Source: Microbulbifer guangxiensis (GTDB lineage Bacteria > Pseudomonadota > Gammaproteobacteria > Pseudomonadales > Cellvibrionaceae). From it: DNA of 64,000 nucleotides. Under the pieces are notes generated by a model. That model was given only the letters and a program-made list of their open reading frames with translations, was not told the origin of the DNA and did no database searches. The DNA is taken from contig NZ_JAJSAQ010000001.1 of NCBI RefSeq assembly GCF_021729075.1, forward strand, positions 567,997 through 631,996. Direction: 5' to 3'. The stretch's first letter is position 1; each line of letters begins with the position of its first letter. The translations under genes were made by a program, and so were the position numbers. This document shows positions 25,525 to 30,836 of this stretch, one piece after another.

Positions 25525-26058
25525 TCAACACCCCTTAACCTCAGATATATAGCGCGCGATTTCTGCGATATTTGCACTTTCAATGTGAGAAACATTCACA
25601 TCAAATACCCTGAAAACCCGCTCTCTCAGTTCCTCGATGGAATCACCCGCATGGGTGAAGTCCCATAGTGAGGATCCATCCGTGATAAAAATATCTTCAG
25701 GTTCATATTCCAGGACTTCGGATATGATCCTGCTGACAATTCCCCAGTAGCGCCCAATTTCATCAGTAGCTGCAAACTCGATAGGCAAACCCGTACCGGG
25801 CCTTGGAAGCTGCCCACGTCTCTCCTTGACGGCGACGAGGGACTTGCCAAGGTCTTCCAGAGCCTCCTCCCTCGTTTCACCCACGCCGGCGACCTGCCAC
25901 CAGTTCTCAATCTGGGCGATAAAACGCGGTGTATAAAGCCCTTCCCCAGCCTGCTCAACCGGAGGCTGCTCCCGAATTCGTACCGGATAATCTCTGACGA
26001 CCCAGTCCTCCTTCAGGAACGACAGTGTCCACTTGATCATCACTTTGAAACTCAACAT
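25525..26058 (-). CDS. Hypothetical protein with HicB-like N-terminal region, upstream of rtcB
   Basis: A 177-residue protein I do not recognise as a whole. Residues 22-80 have the pattern of a HicB-type partial RNase H fold: a strand-rich start, then FIAQIENWWQVAGVGETREEALEDLGKSLVAVKER, like the A-G-TREEALENL segment of HicB proteins. The second half is predicted helical and acidic (EPEDIFITDGSSLWDF, IEELRERVFRVFDVNVSHIESANIAEIARYISEVK) and looks like a separate domain. No HicA toxin is next to it. It is 47 bp before rtcB and 77 bp after the HNH gene on the same strand, so it is probably co-transcribed with them. The ATG at 26058 has AAGG nearby; a TTG at 26106 is an alternative. Confidence 0.6.
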   Translation of the reverse strand: MLSFKVMIKWTLSFLKEDWVVRDYPVRIREQPPVEQAGEGLYTPRFIAQIENWWQVAGVGETREEALEDLGKSLVAVKERRGQLPRPGTGLPIEFAATDEIGRYWGIVSRIISEVLEYEPEDIFITDGSSLWDFTHAGDSIEELRERVFRVFDVNVSHIESANIAEIARYISEVKGC

Positions 26059-26135
26059 GTCTTTCACCTTGCTGACCACAGGCCTGTTTGCCGTGTCGCC
26101 TTCCAATACTGAAATTTCAATTTCGTCCGCATCAA

Positions 26136-26693
26136 TTATGCGGACCTCCAGTTGCGTCTGTTGCTGAATCCGGTACTCAGGTATTCCATCTGGTCTGCCA
26201 GAATCTGATGCGCCTGCAGCATGATCGCCTCGTAGGGGTTGGGCATGAAAGGCACCGCCAACAGCGGCATACCAGCCTCATCCGGTGTCATCGCACCCTT
26301 TCGGTTGTTACAGCTCTTACAAGCAGCCACCACATTCTCCCAAGAGTCAGCCCCGCCGCGGGAGGTCGGCATCACATGGTCCCTTGTCAGCTGTGTGCCA
26401 GAAAAAAACTCACCACAATAAAGGCAAATGTACTGATCACGGGCGAACAGGCTCTGGTTTGTAAGAGCTGGACGCAGCCTTCCACCCACGCGGTCGATAC
26501 TGCGGCCGGCAATCACTGGTGCAATCGAAAGTAACGAGCGACGGCCACAGCGCCGGTAGCCACCATGCAACGTTGTCTTGCGAGCACCCAGATCCCACAA
26601 AACCTGGTCTTTTGCGTACAGGTAGGCAGCCCGCTGGAGGTTAATCCAGCGGATGGGCCTGCCACCGGCATCCAGATACAGTACTCGAGCCAT
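26136..26693 (-). CDS. HNH endonuclease family protein
   Basis: A 185-residue HNH nuclease. The core lies at residues 88-135: ICLYCGEFF provides the first zinc-binding Cys pair, LTRDHVMPTSRGG the H-x-P segment with the catalytic His, ENVVAACKSCNNRKG the Asn and the second Cys pair. The N-terminal half is unrecognised apart from a start (VLYLDAGGRPIRWINLQRAAYL) shared by HNH proteins of this McrA-like type found widely in bacteria. AAGGA sits four bases before the ATG. It lies between the tRNA array and rtcB. Whether it cuts DNA or RNA, or helps move the array, cannot be told. Confidence 0.82.
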   Translation of the reverse strand: MARVLYLDAGGRPIRWINLQRAAYLYAKDQVLWDLGARKTTLHGGYRRCGRRSLLSIAPVIAGRSIDRVGGRLRPALTNQSLFARDQYICLYCGEFFSGTQLTRDHVMPTSRGGADSWENVVAACKSCNNRKGAMTPDEAGMPLLAVPFMPNPYEAIMLQAHQILADQMEYLSTGFSNRRNWRSA

Positions 26694-26730
26694 TGTCCTT
26701 TCCTTCGAGCAGAAAACTGGTCGCTTTTTC

Positions 26731-26806
26731 TGGCACGCCCGGAGGGATTCGAACCCCCAACCGAGACCTTAGAAGGGTCCTGCTCTGCCAATTGAGCTAC
26801 GAGCGC
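26731..26806 (-). tRNA. tRNA-Arg(UCU)
   Basis: Cloverleaf of 76 nt with encoded CCA. The acceptor pairs 7/7 (two G-U pairs). D-stem GCUC/GAGC, anticodon loop CUUCUAA and T-loop UUCGAAU are standard. It is the last tRNA of the array, next to the HNH gene. Confidence 0.92.
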
Positions 26807-26807
26807 C

Positions 26808-27098
26808 TTAAAGTTTCATGAATGTCACACGGTCAGCTGTGCGATATCCCCGAGCCACAAGGTACTGCATGGCCAGTCGGCGGTCCTCGGGAGAGACCTG
26901 GTTCAGTACTACCCGCAGCGGCAGGCAATGCCGACCATTGCACCAGGACAGAAAACCGATCAGATTCTCCCGACTCGGTAGCGGTTGTACTACCTGAAGG
27001 ATCGAAACTGGGAATTCGCGCATGATGCGCTTGGCACTGACATAGTTTGTTGTGGCCAGACTCGCGCCGTGATCGCGAGCCCCAATGATGAGTCGCAT
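26808..27098 (-). CDS. Small hypothetical protein between two tRNA genes
   Basis: A 96-residue protein encoded tightly between tRNA-Arg(CCG) and tRNA-Arg(UCU); its stop codon is one base from the next tRNA. GAGGAGG lies five bases before the ATG, the strongest Shine-Dalgarno sequence in this region, so I take it as real. Features are MRLIIGARDHG at the start and LIGFLSWCNGRHCLPLRVVLNQVSPEDRRLAMQYLVARGY in the second half. The spacing faintly recalls small receiver-like domains found with RNA repair genes, but the acidic pocket of such domains is not evident, so the function stays unknown. Confidence 0.62.
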   Translation of the reverse strand: MRLIIGARDHGASLATTNYVSAKRIMREFPVSILQVVQPLPSRENLIGFLSWCNGRHCLPLRVVLNQVSPEDRRLAMQYLVARGYRTADRVTFMKL

Positions 27099-27117
27099 AG
27101 TGCCTCCTCGCGATGGT

Positions 27118-27195
27118 TGGCGATCCCGACCGGATTCGAACCGGCAACCACAGGCTTCGGAGGCCTGAGCTCTGTTCCAACTGAGCTACGGGATC
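27118..27195 (-). tRNA. tRNA-Arg(CCG)
   Basis: 78-nt cloverleaf with encoded CCA and G73. The acceptor GAUCCCG/CGGGAUC is perfect, as are the D-stem, the anticodon stem CAGGC/GCCUG with loop CUCCGAA, and the T-arm with UUCGAAU. Confidence 0.93.
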
Positions 27196-27211
27196 ATGTT
27201 TATAGAATTGA

Positions 27212-27286
27212 TGCCCACGGAACGGATTCGAACCTTCGGCCTCCTGCTTACAAGGCAGGCGCTCTGACCAACTGAGCTACGCGGGC
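27212..27286 (-). tRNA. tRNA-Thr(UGU), CCA not encoded
   Basis: The acceptor GCCCGCG/CGUGGGC has one G-U pair, the anticodon stem CCUGC/GCAGG encloses CUUGUAA, and A73 is present. The next three bases read UCA rather than CCA, so the mature end would need CCA-adding enzyme. Confidence 0.88.
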
Positions 27287-27363
27287 GGAATGAGTGACTT
27301 GTATCATTGAAACCACGGGGGCACCTGGGCCCGTGGCGATGAATCGATAGTCTATCTACGGGT

Positions 27364-27436
27364 TGGCGTGGCCAGAGGCATTTGAACTCGTGTCCTCGGC
27401 CTGGACAGCCGGTACCTCGCCACTGGATCATGGGCG
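27364..27436 (-). pseudogene. Degenerate tRNA-like gene, possibly Gly(UCC)
   Basis: A 73-nt tRNA-like sequence ending in encoded CCA. The anticodon region CCGGC-UGUCCAG-GCCGA would give anticodon UCC, but position 33 is G instead of the near-universal U. Two of seven acceptor pairs, half of the D-stem and most of the T-stem do not pair, and the T-loop reads UUCAAAU. It is probably a decayed tRNA-Gly gene, unless it is an unusual functional tRNA. Confidence 0.5.
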
Positions 27437-27529
27437 CACCTGGAAATTCGCCAACTGGAACAGCTTCTGATTAGCGGGTTTGCAGGCAGGCATACAGGCT
27501 CTCAGCCAGTCCCGCTCAATTATTCAATC

Positions 27530-27607
27530 TGGTCTGCGCAGCAGGATTCGAACCTGCGACAACTACCTCCCAAAGGTAGCGCTCTGATCAGGCTGAGCTA
27601 TACGCCG
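27530..27607 (-). tRNA. tRNA-Pro(UGG)
   Basis: 78 nt with encoded CCA. C1 paired to G72 is typical of proline tRNA. The acceptor has one mismatch (position 2), the anticodon stem CUACC/GGUAG holds UUUGGGA, and the T-arm GCAGG/CCUGC is perfect. Confidence 0.9.
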
Positions 27608-27613
27608 GTAAAG

Positions 27614-27690
27614 TGGCGCCCTGTACCGGATTTGAACCGGTGATCTATCGCTCGACAGGCGAGTGCATTGGACCGCTATGCTAACAGGGC
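27614..27690 (-). tRNA. tRNA-Asp(GUC)
   Basis: 77 nt with encoded CCA and the aspartate-specific G73. The acceptor GCCCUGU/ACAGGGC is perfect and the anticodon loop is CUGUCGA. One mismatch closes the anticodon stem (C27-U43). Confidence 0.9.
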
Positions 27691-27777
27691 AGATATTGCC
27701 GGACTGGGACCAGCTCTCCTGAGAGCCGGTTGTTTGCACAGCAGTTCCTTCCTCAGCTGAACCAGCAGTGCGAAAAT

Positions 27778-27852
27778 TGGAGTCCCGTGGCGGATTTTAA
27801 CCGCCCTGTGCGGTGTTGCAGACCGCCGCCTATCGCACTCGGCCAGCGGGAC
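27778..27852 (-). tRNA. tRNA-Cys(GCA)
   Basis: 75 nt with encoded CCA and the cysteine-specific U73. The anticodon stem GCGGU/ACCGC holds CUGCAAC. The T-loop reads UUAAAAU, so the normally invariant C56 is A, and acceptor pair 7-66 is mismatched. Confidence 0.85.
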
Positions 27853-28039
27853 AAATAGAGTGACCAGAGACTACGGCTATTGATACACCTTTTGTGGACC
27901 TTACCGGCATGCTTGCGTGCTGCCGCTAATCCCATATCCACTGCATCCGGCAATGGGCGCGACAGAGTAGATTGCATGGCTGCCTTTTTTAAGGGCGGCG
28001 ACACCCGTATCAATACTGCTGCCGGATAGCCGGCAAAGA

Positions 28040-28115
28040 TGGCAGGCCGTCCCGGATTCGAACCGGGAACTCAAGACTCAGAATCTTGCGAGTTGCCAAT
28101 TACTCACAACGGCCA
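28040..28115 (-). tRNA. tRNA-Gln(CUG)
   Basis: 76 nt with encoded CCA and G73. U1 faces U72, the weak first pair expected for glutamine tRNA, and six good acceptor pairs follow. The anticodon stem CAAGA/UCUUG holds UUCUGAG. Confidence 0.9.
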
Positions 28116-28160
28116 ATTGTTAACGTGCAGCGGTAGTCCCATGCCTGATACGGGTGCCAG

Positions 28161-28289
28161 TCAATAGCGCTCTTTGTATTTCTGACTACGACCTGCTTTG
28201 AGATCGGCTTTGCGATTGCGGTGGACAGACGCGCGGTTGAACTGCCGTGCGTATTTGGCCACAAAGTTACGATTCTTCTGCGCTTTCAT
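28161..28289 (-). CDS. 42-residue very basic protein between tRNA genes
   Basis: A 42-codon frame on the same strand as the tRNAs, starting MKAQKNRNFVAKYARQF and ending in YKERY. AGGGGG lies seven bases before the ATG, which supports translation. Sixteen of 42 residues are Lys, Arg or His with only two acidic ones, as in small ribosomal or RNA-binding proteins. The pattern RN-x-VAK-x-x-x-x-FN-x-A-x-V-H-x-x-RK resembles, from memory, a short conserved proteobacterial protein of unknown function; I cannot verify this. Its place inside a tRNA array suggests RNA binding. Confidence 0.66.
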   Translation of the reverse strand: MKAQKNRNFVAKYARQFNRASVHRNRKADLKAGRSQKYKERY

Positions 28290-28347
28290 CACAGACCCCC
28301 TCTATTGGTTGTTAAAAGGATTTCACTTACGGACAGGATCAAACAGC

Positions 28348-28425
28348 TGGTGCCCGGCCCCGGGCTTGAATCGGGAATGGATCTGCGTTTGAAGCAGGCG
28401 CGTCTACCAATTTCGCCGGCCGGGC
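28348..28425 (-). tRNA. tRNA-Leu(CAA) with short variable loop
   Basis: 78 nt with encoded CCA and A73. The acceptor GCCCGGC/GCCGGGC is perfect, and the D-arm is of the leucine type (GCGAAAUUGGUAGACGC). The anticodon stem CCUGC/GCAGA has one mismatch and loop UUCAAAC. Position 8 is C instead of U, and only 6 nt separate the anticodon and T stems, where leucine tRNAs normally carry a long variable arm. Confidence 0.8.
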
Positions 28426-28434
28426 TCTCCTGTC

Positions 28435-28511
28435 TGGTACCCCGTGAGGGAGTCGAACCCCCAATGACCTGGGCCTAAACCAGGCGTGTCTGCCTATTCC
28501 ACCAACGGGGC
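28435..28511 (-). tRNA. tRNA-Leu(UAG) with short variable loop
   Basis: 77 nt with encoded CCA and A73. The acceptor GCCCCGU/ACGGGGU, anticodon stem CCUGG/CCAGG (loop UUUAGGC) and T-arm all pair. The D-arm is leucine-like. The variable loop is only UCAUU (5 nt), a class I size, instead of the 12-16 nt arm of bacterial leucine tRNA. Confidence 0.87.
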
Positions 28512-28517
28512 AATAAC

Positions 28518-28595
28518 TGGTGCGCCGGGCGGGCTTCGAACCCGCAATAAAGCAGGGTTTAAACCTGCCGCGTCTACCCATTCCACCACCGGCGC
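28518..28595 (-). tRNA. tRNA-Leu(UAA) with short variable loop
   Basis: 78 nt with encoded CCA and A73. The acceptor GCGCCGG/CCGGCGC, anticodon stem GCAGG/CCUGC with loop UUUAAAC, and T-arm GCGGG/CCCGC are all perfect. The variable loop is UUUAUU (6 nt), again class I in size. It is the third of three adjacent leucine tRNAs with this trait. Confidence 0.87.
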
Positions 28596-28609
28596 ATGAT
28601 GAACGTGTC

Positions 28610-28696
28610 TGGCGGAAGGTACAGGAATTGAACCTGCGTCCCGTTAACGGGCCACCGGCTTTCGAGACCGGAGCATTGCCACTCTGCCAACCTTCC
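28610..28696 (-). tRNA. tRNA-Ser(CGA)
   Basis: 87 nt with encoded CCA and G73. The acceptor GGAAGGU/ACCUUCC is perfect, the anticodon loop is CUCGAAA, and the long variable arm has a 4-bp CCCG/CGGG stem, as expected for serine. Confidence 0.93.
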
Positions 28697-28766
28697 TGAA
28701 AAAACTTCTCCTTCCCAATCATCTGGCAGGAGAGTCACTGAGCCCGGCGACACCGGAATCCATCTT

Positions 28767-28854
28767 TGGCGGAGACAGGAGGATTCGAACCTCCGCGGCC
28801 CCAGGGGCCCCCGGATTAGCAATCCGGCGCAATCGACCACTCTGCCATGTCTCC
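28767..28854 (-). tRNA. tRNA-Ser(GCU)
   Basis: 88 nt with encoded CCA and G73. The acceptor GGAGACA/UGUCUCC is perfect, the anticodon loop is UUGCUAA, and the variable arm is long and G+C rich. Confidence 0.94.
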
Positions 28855-28860
28855 ATCGAT

Positions 28861-28926
28861 TGGTCCCGGACTACGGATTCGGGCTCGAGAACCCTTCGTT
28901 CCAGTATTCGGGCCAGGGCCTCCGGG
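28861..28926 (-). pseudogene. CCA-ending tRNA-like remnant
   Basis: A 66-nt stretch with 6 of 7 acceptor pairs (CCCGGAG/GUCCGGG), A at position 73 and encoded CCA, in line with the tRNA genes on both sides. It is about 10 nt too short and has no normal D-arm or anticodon arm, so it looks like a deleted tRNA gene. Confidence 0.35.
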
Positions 28927-29040
28927 CACCCGGGTCGACCCACTGAAACCTCTCACCGCCCCACCAACGCGGTGAACATGACTACCCTCTGGCAGTCCCC
29001 CTTGCAACGATTCGGGAGAAGGATTTGACCGCTGCTTGAC

Positions 29041-29119
29041 TGGCGCACCCGACAGGATTCGAGCCTGCAATCCCCGGCTTCGTAGGCCCATGCCTTCAAT
29101 CCAGTTTGGCCACGGGTGC
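29041..29119 (-). tRNA. tRNA-Arg(ACG)
   Basis: 79 nt with encoded CCA and G73. The acceptor GCACCCG/CGGGUGC is perfect. The anticodon loop CUACGAA would carry A34 for editing to inosine. One mismatch lies within the anticodon stem, and the D-loop is long. Confidence 0.86.
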
Positions 29120-29128
29120 ATTCAACTT

Positions 29129-29204
29129 TGGGGCGACCGACCGGAATCGAACCGGTGTGTACGAGGGCCACATCCTCGCGCATAGCCGCTCTGCCACGGC
29201 CGCC
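29129..29204 (-). tRNA. tRNA-His(GUG)
   Basis: The body GCGGCCG/CGGUCGC is preceded by an encoded G at position -1 opposite C73, the histidine identity pair, and CCA follows. The anticodon stem CGAGG/CCUCG holds AUGUGGC. Confidence 0.92.
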
Positions 29205-29339
29205 ATCATAGCGATCACAGCGTGAAACCGTCAGGGCACTGACTCCGCACCCGGATCGGGACCTGCCTGGCACGCTGCTACCAAGAGAACAGGTAATCCT
29301 GATCGCCTGATCCGCGTTGGAGAGACGCAGCCCTCTGTT

Positions 29340-29415
29340 TGGCTGGCGAGGCGGGGGTCGAACCCGCGAGTCTCCCGGTTAACAGCCGGGTGCATTACCA
29401 CTTTGCTACTCGCCA
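29340..29415 (-). tRNA. tRNA-Asn(GUU), array copy
   Basis: 76 nt with encoded CCA, U1-A72 and G73 as in other asparagine tRNAs. The acceptor UGGCGAG/CUCGCCA and the anticodon stem CCCGG/CCGGG (loop CUGUUAA) are perfect. The sequence differs widely from the second tRNA-Asn gene at 52.8 kb. Confidence 0.92.
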
Positions 29416-29420
29416 ATAAC

Positions 29421-29495
29421 CGGCGCACCGCACAAGAGTCGAACTTGTGTGGCCTGGGCTTCAACCAGGTGCTCTACCCACTGAGCGCGCGATGC
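29421..29495 (-). tRNA. tRNA-Phe(GAA), atypical
   Basis: The acceptor GCAUCGC/GCGGUGC has one G-U pair, and the anticodon stem CCUGG/CCAGG holds UUGAAGC. Three departures stand out: position 8 is G instead of U, the discriminator is G where phenylalanine tRNAs have A73, and the 3' end reads CCG instead of CCA. Function is doubtful or needs 3' repair. Confidence 0.78.
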
Positions 29496-29502
29496 AGAAT
29501 GA

Positions 29503-29574
29503 TTGCGGAGCCCAGACTCGAACTGGGGACCTACGCCTCATGAGGGCGCCGAGCTACCACTGCTCTACTCCGCA
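29503..29574 (-). tRNA. tRNA-Met(CAU), initiator-like
   Basis: 72 nt before any CCA. The acceptor UGCGGAG/CUCCGCA starts with a weak U1-A72 pair. The D-stem GAGC/GCUC has A11-U24, a hallmark of bacterial initiators, and the last three anticodon-stem pairs are all G-C. The loop is CUCAUGA. After A73 the genome reads UCA, so CCA is not encoded. An elongator or an isoleucine (lysidine) tRNA is the alternative. Confidence 0.8.
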
Positions 29575-29580
29575 GAAAAT

Positions 29581-29656
29581 TGGCGGGCCAGGCAGGGATC
29601 GAACCTGCAACCACCGGTTTTGGAGGCCGGTACTCTGCCAGTTGAGTTACTGACCC
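29581..29656 (-). tRNA. tRNA-Trp(CCA)
   Basis: 76 nt with encoded CCA and G73. The acceptor GGGUCAG/CUGGCCC has one G-U pair. The region around loop CUCCAAA closely follows other bacterial tryptophan tRNAs. The T-arm is perfect. Confidence 0.93.
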
Positions 29657-29668
29657 AATCAAAACCCA

Positions 29669-29743
29669 TGGTTGGCGCAGCGGGATTCGAACCCGCGTAT
29701 GCCGGCTTAAAAGGCCGGTGTATCACCGCTCTACCATACGCCA
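29669..29743 (-). tRNA. tRNA-Lys(UUU)
   Basis: 75 nt with encoded CCA and A73. The acceptor UGGCGUA/UGCGCCA has one U-G pair, the anticodon stem CCGGC/GCCGG holds CUUUUAA, and the T-arm GCGGG/CCCGC is perfect. Confidence 0.92.
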
Positions 29744-29845
29744 ACGATGGACTCTGATATTGCTATCCCCACGCTGCTCAAAACTTTGTCTACTACATGT
29801 GAGTCAGCTGTGCTTGAGCAGTCAGACGATGGGGACAATGTTTTC

Positions 29846-29920
29846 TGGTTGCGGCGGACAGATTCGAACTGCCGACCAGACCCTTATCGGGGGTTTGCTC
29901 TACCGCTGAGCTACACCGCA
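29846..29920 (-). tRNA. tRNA-Ile(GAU), C33 variant
   Basis: 75 nt with encoded CCA and A73. The acceptor UGCGGUG/CGCCGCA and D-stem pair well. The anticodon loop is CCGAUAA, so position 33 is C instead of the near-universal U. It is the first tRNA of the array in the direction of transcription. Confidence 0.85.
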
Positions 29921-29990
29921 TCAGAAAAAGCGACCAGATTGTTAAACAAACGTGCTGGGTGTCAGTGCCAGCGCACTTTAACCCTCCATA

Positions 29991-30028
29991 AAAAAACCCG
30001 GATGGCGGGATTCGCCAACCGGGTTTTT
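29991..30028. terminator. Bidirectional terminator upstream of the tRNA array
   Basis: AAAAAACCCGG at 29991-30001 pairs with CCGGGTTTTT at 30019-30028, and the arms extend inward with GGCGGGATTCGCC. A-runs and T-runs on both sides allow termination in either direction. It separates the array from the leader unit upstream, so the array should have its own promoter in 29921-29990, although no clear one was found. Confidence 0.8.
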
Positions 30029-30157
30029 CACACGTCGTGTTCAAAAGTCCGGCTGGCGCGCAGCCGACCGGACAGGCCGAACTACGCTTTCATGCGGTCA
30101 CCAAAATCAATCTCTGTACCTTTCGACGGATTCATTGATGGCCAACGCACAAAACTC

Positions 30158-30511
30158 CTGGGCAATGCACAGGCATACTGCTCCCGTCCCAGATTCTGGG
30201 CCGTCCCGAGCATGGTCTTATGGCATTGCAGTCTTAATAACACTTGAGTCACCAGTAGTGAGCGCCGCTGTGCGGCAGAAAACTTTGGAGGCAGAGCAAC
30301 ATCGGATGCCTCATGTTCTTTTTAAAGCTATCACGAAAAAGCAGCTTTGCAACCCACAAATGTCTATTTTTTCCATATTTTTCAATAAGTTACCAATCAA
30401 ATATGCGAGCGAGCCCCTGCTGCAACCTCAGCATGAAATATTGGGCATAAGTGCCGGTCGAAGCGTGCTTTCATACGCTTACTGCTGTCTCGCTCTCAGA
30501 ATTCTTCTCAA
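30158..30511. repeat. Non-coding block, copy A (diverged duplicate at 39867-40206)
   Basis: This stretch without a credible gene aligns, by shared words in the same order, with 39867-40206. Shared words include ctgggcaatgca, taataacac, agcgccgct, agctatcac, aagtgcc and tttcatacgc. Both copies lie downstream, on the minus strand, of the 31-codon leader unit. The order is preserved while the bases have drifted, as expected for an old duplication or a structured RNA. Confidence 0.6.
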
Positions 30512-30566
30512 CATTTTCCCTCTCTAAAGAGCTTGCCGTTCAGCAACTCCCTGTTTTCGGTCTGCC

Positions 30567-30634
30567 TGATAGGGCACCGGATTTAACCTGCGGCAACCTG
30601 GACTGCAGCCAAGTTGCCTTCTCCCTTTTGCCCC
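30567..30634 (-). pseudogene. tRNA-like remnant with a Cys(GCA)-type anticodon arm
   Basis: CUUGG-CUGCAGU-CCAGG forms a good anticodon arm with anticodon GCA, and a T-arm-like CAGG-UUAAAU-CCGG follows. The D-arm region is about five bases too short, and the acceptor pairs only partly. The T-loop shares the unusual A-rich sequence of the tRNA-Cys gene at 27.8 kb. Probably a decayed second copy. Confidence 0.3.
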
Positions 30635-30674
30635 TGTCTGCGCATCAAGATGGATTATGCGCTTTCCATCCAAC

Positions 30675-30748
30675 TGGTGGGGCCCGCGGGACTCGCACCC
30701 CTCGCCCGGCAAAGGCTCGAGAGCTCTTACCGGATGAGCCATGAGCCC
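30675..30748 (-). pseudogene. Degenerate tRNA-like sequence, possibly Ala(UGC)
   Basis: A perfect D-stem GCUC/GAGC with a normal D-loop is followed by a bulged anticodon arm with loop UUUGCCG and a T-arm with loop UGCGAGU. A73-CCA is encoded. Only five of seven acceptor pairs form, and there are three extra bases between D-stem and anticodon loop. It looks like an eroded tRNA gene just past the leader-unit terminator. Confidence 0.38.
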
Positions 30749-30753
30749 TGAAA

Positions 30754-30787
30754 ACAAAAAGCCCCCGGAGGCGAACCTACGGGGGCT
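30754..30787 (-). terminator. Terminator of leader unit copy A
   Basis: On the minus strand AGCCCCCG pairs perfectly with CGGGGGCT and is followed by TTTTTG. The same stem and the same 12-nt loop occur at copy B (40474-40505), so the element is conserved while the surroundings are not. Confidence 0.85.
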
Positions 30788-30813
30788 ATGGGGGCCGAAT
30801 CCAGAAGGCTCGC

Positions 30814-30834
30814 GCCTCCCGGGGTTCAGGAGGC
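30814..30834 (-). promoter_or_regulatory. Competing hairpin after the 31-codon ORF, copy A
   Basis: GCCTCC directly after the stop codon pairs with GGAGGC 9 nt further on. A second GCCTTC-type segment about 10 nt later could pair with the same GGAGGC arm. Copy B has GCCTTC pairing with GAAGGT at the same place, so both arms have changed together. Mutually exclusive pairing just before a terminator is the layout of an attenuator. Confidence 0.5.
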
Positions 30835-30836
30835 CG

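Noticed and set aside
27753..28013. 86-codon minus-strand frame overlapping tRNA-Cys
   Set aside because: It runs through the tRNA gene and has weak start signals; coding is unlikely.
26700..30000. CRISPR array suggested by the evenly spaced similar words
   Set aside because: The repeated words are T-loops and D-arms of different tRNA genes; spacing follows tRNA lengths and no constant repeat exists.
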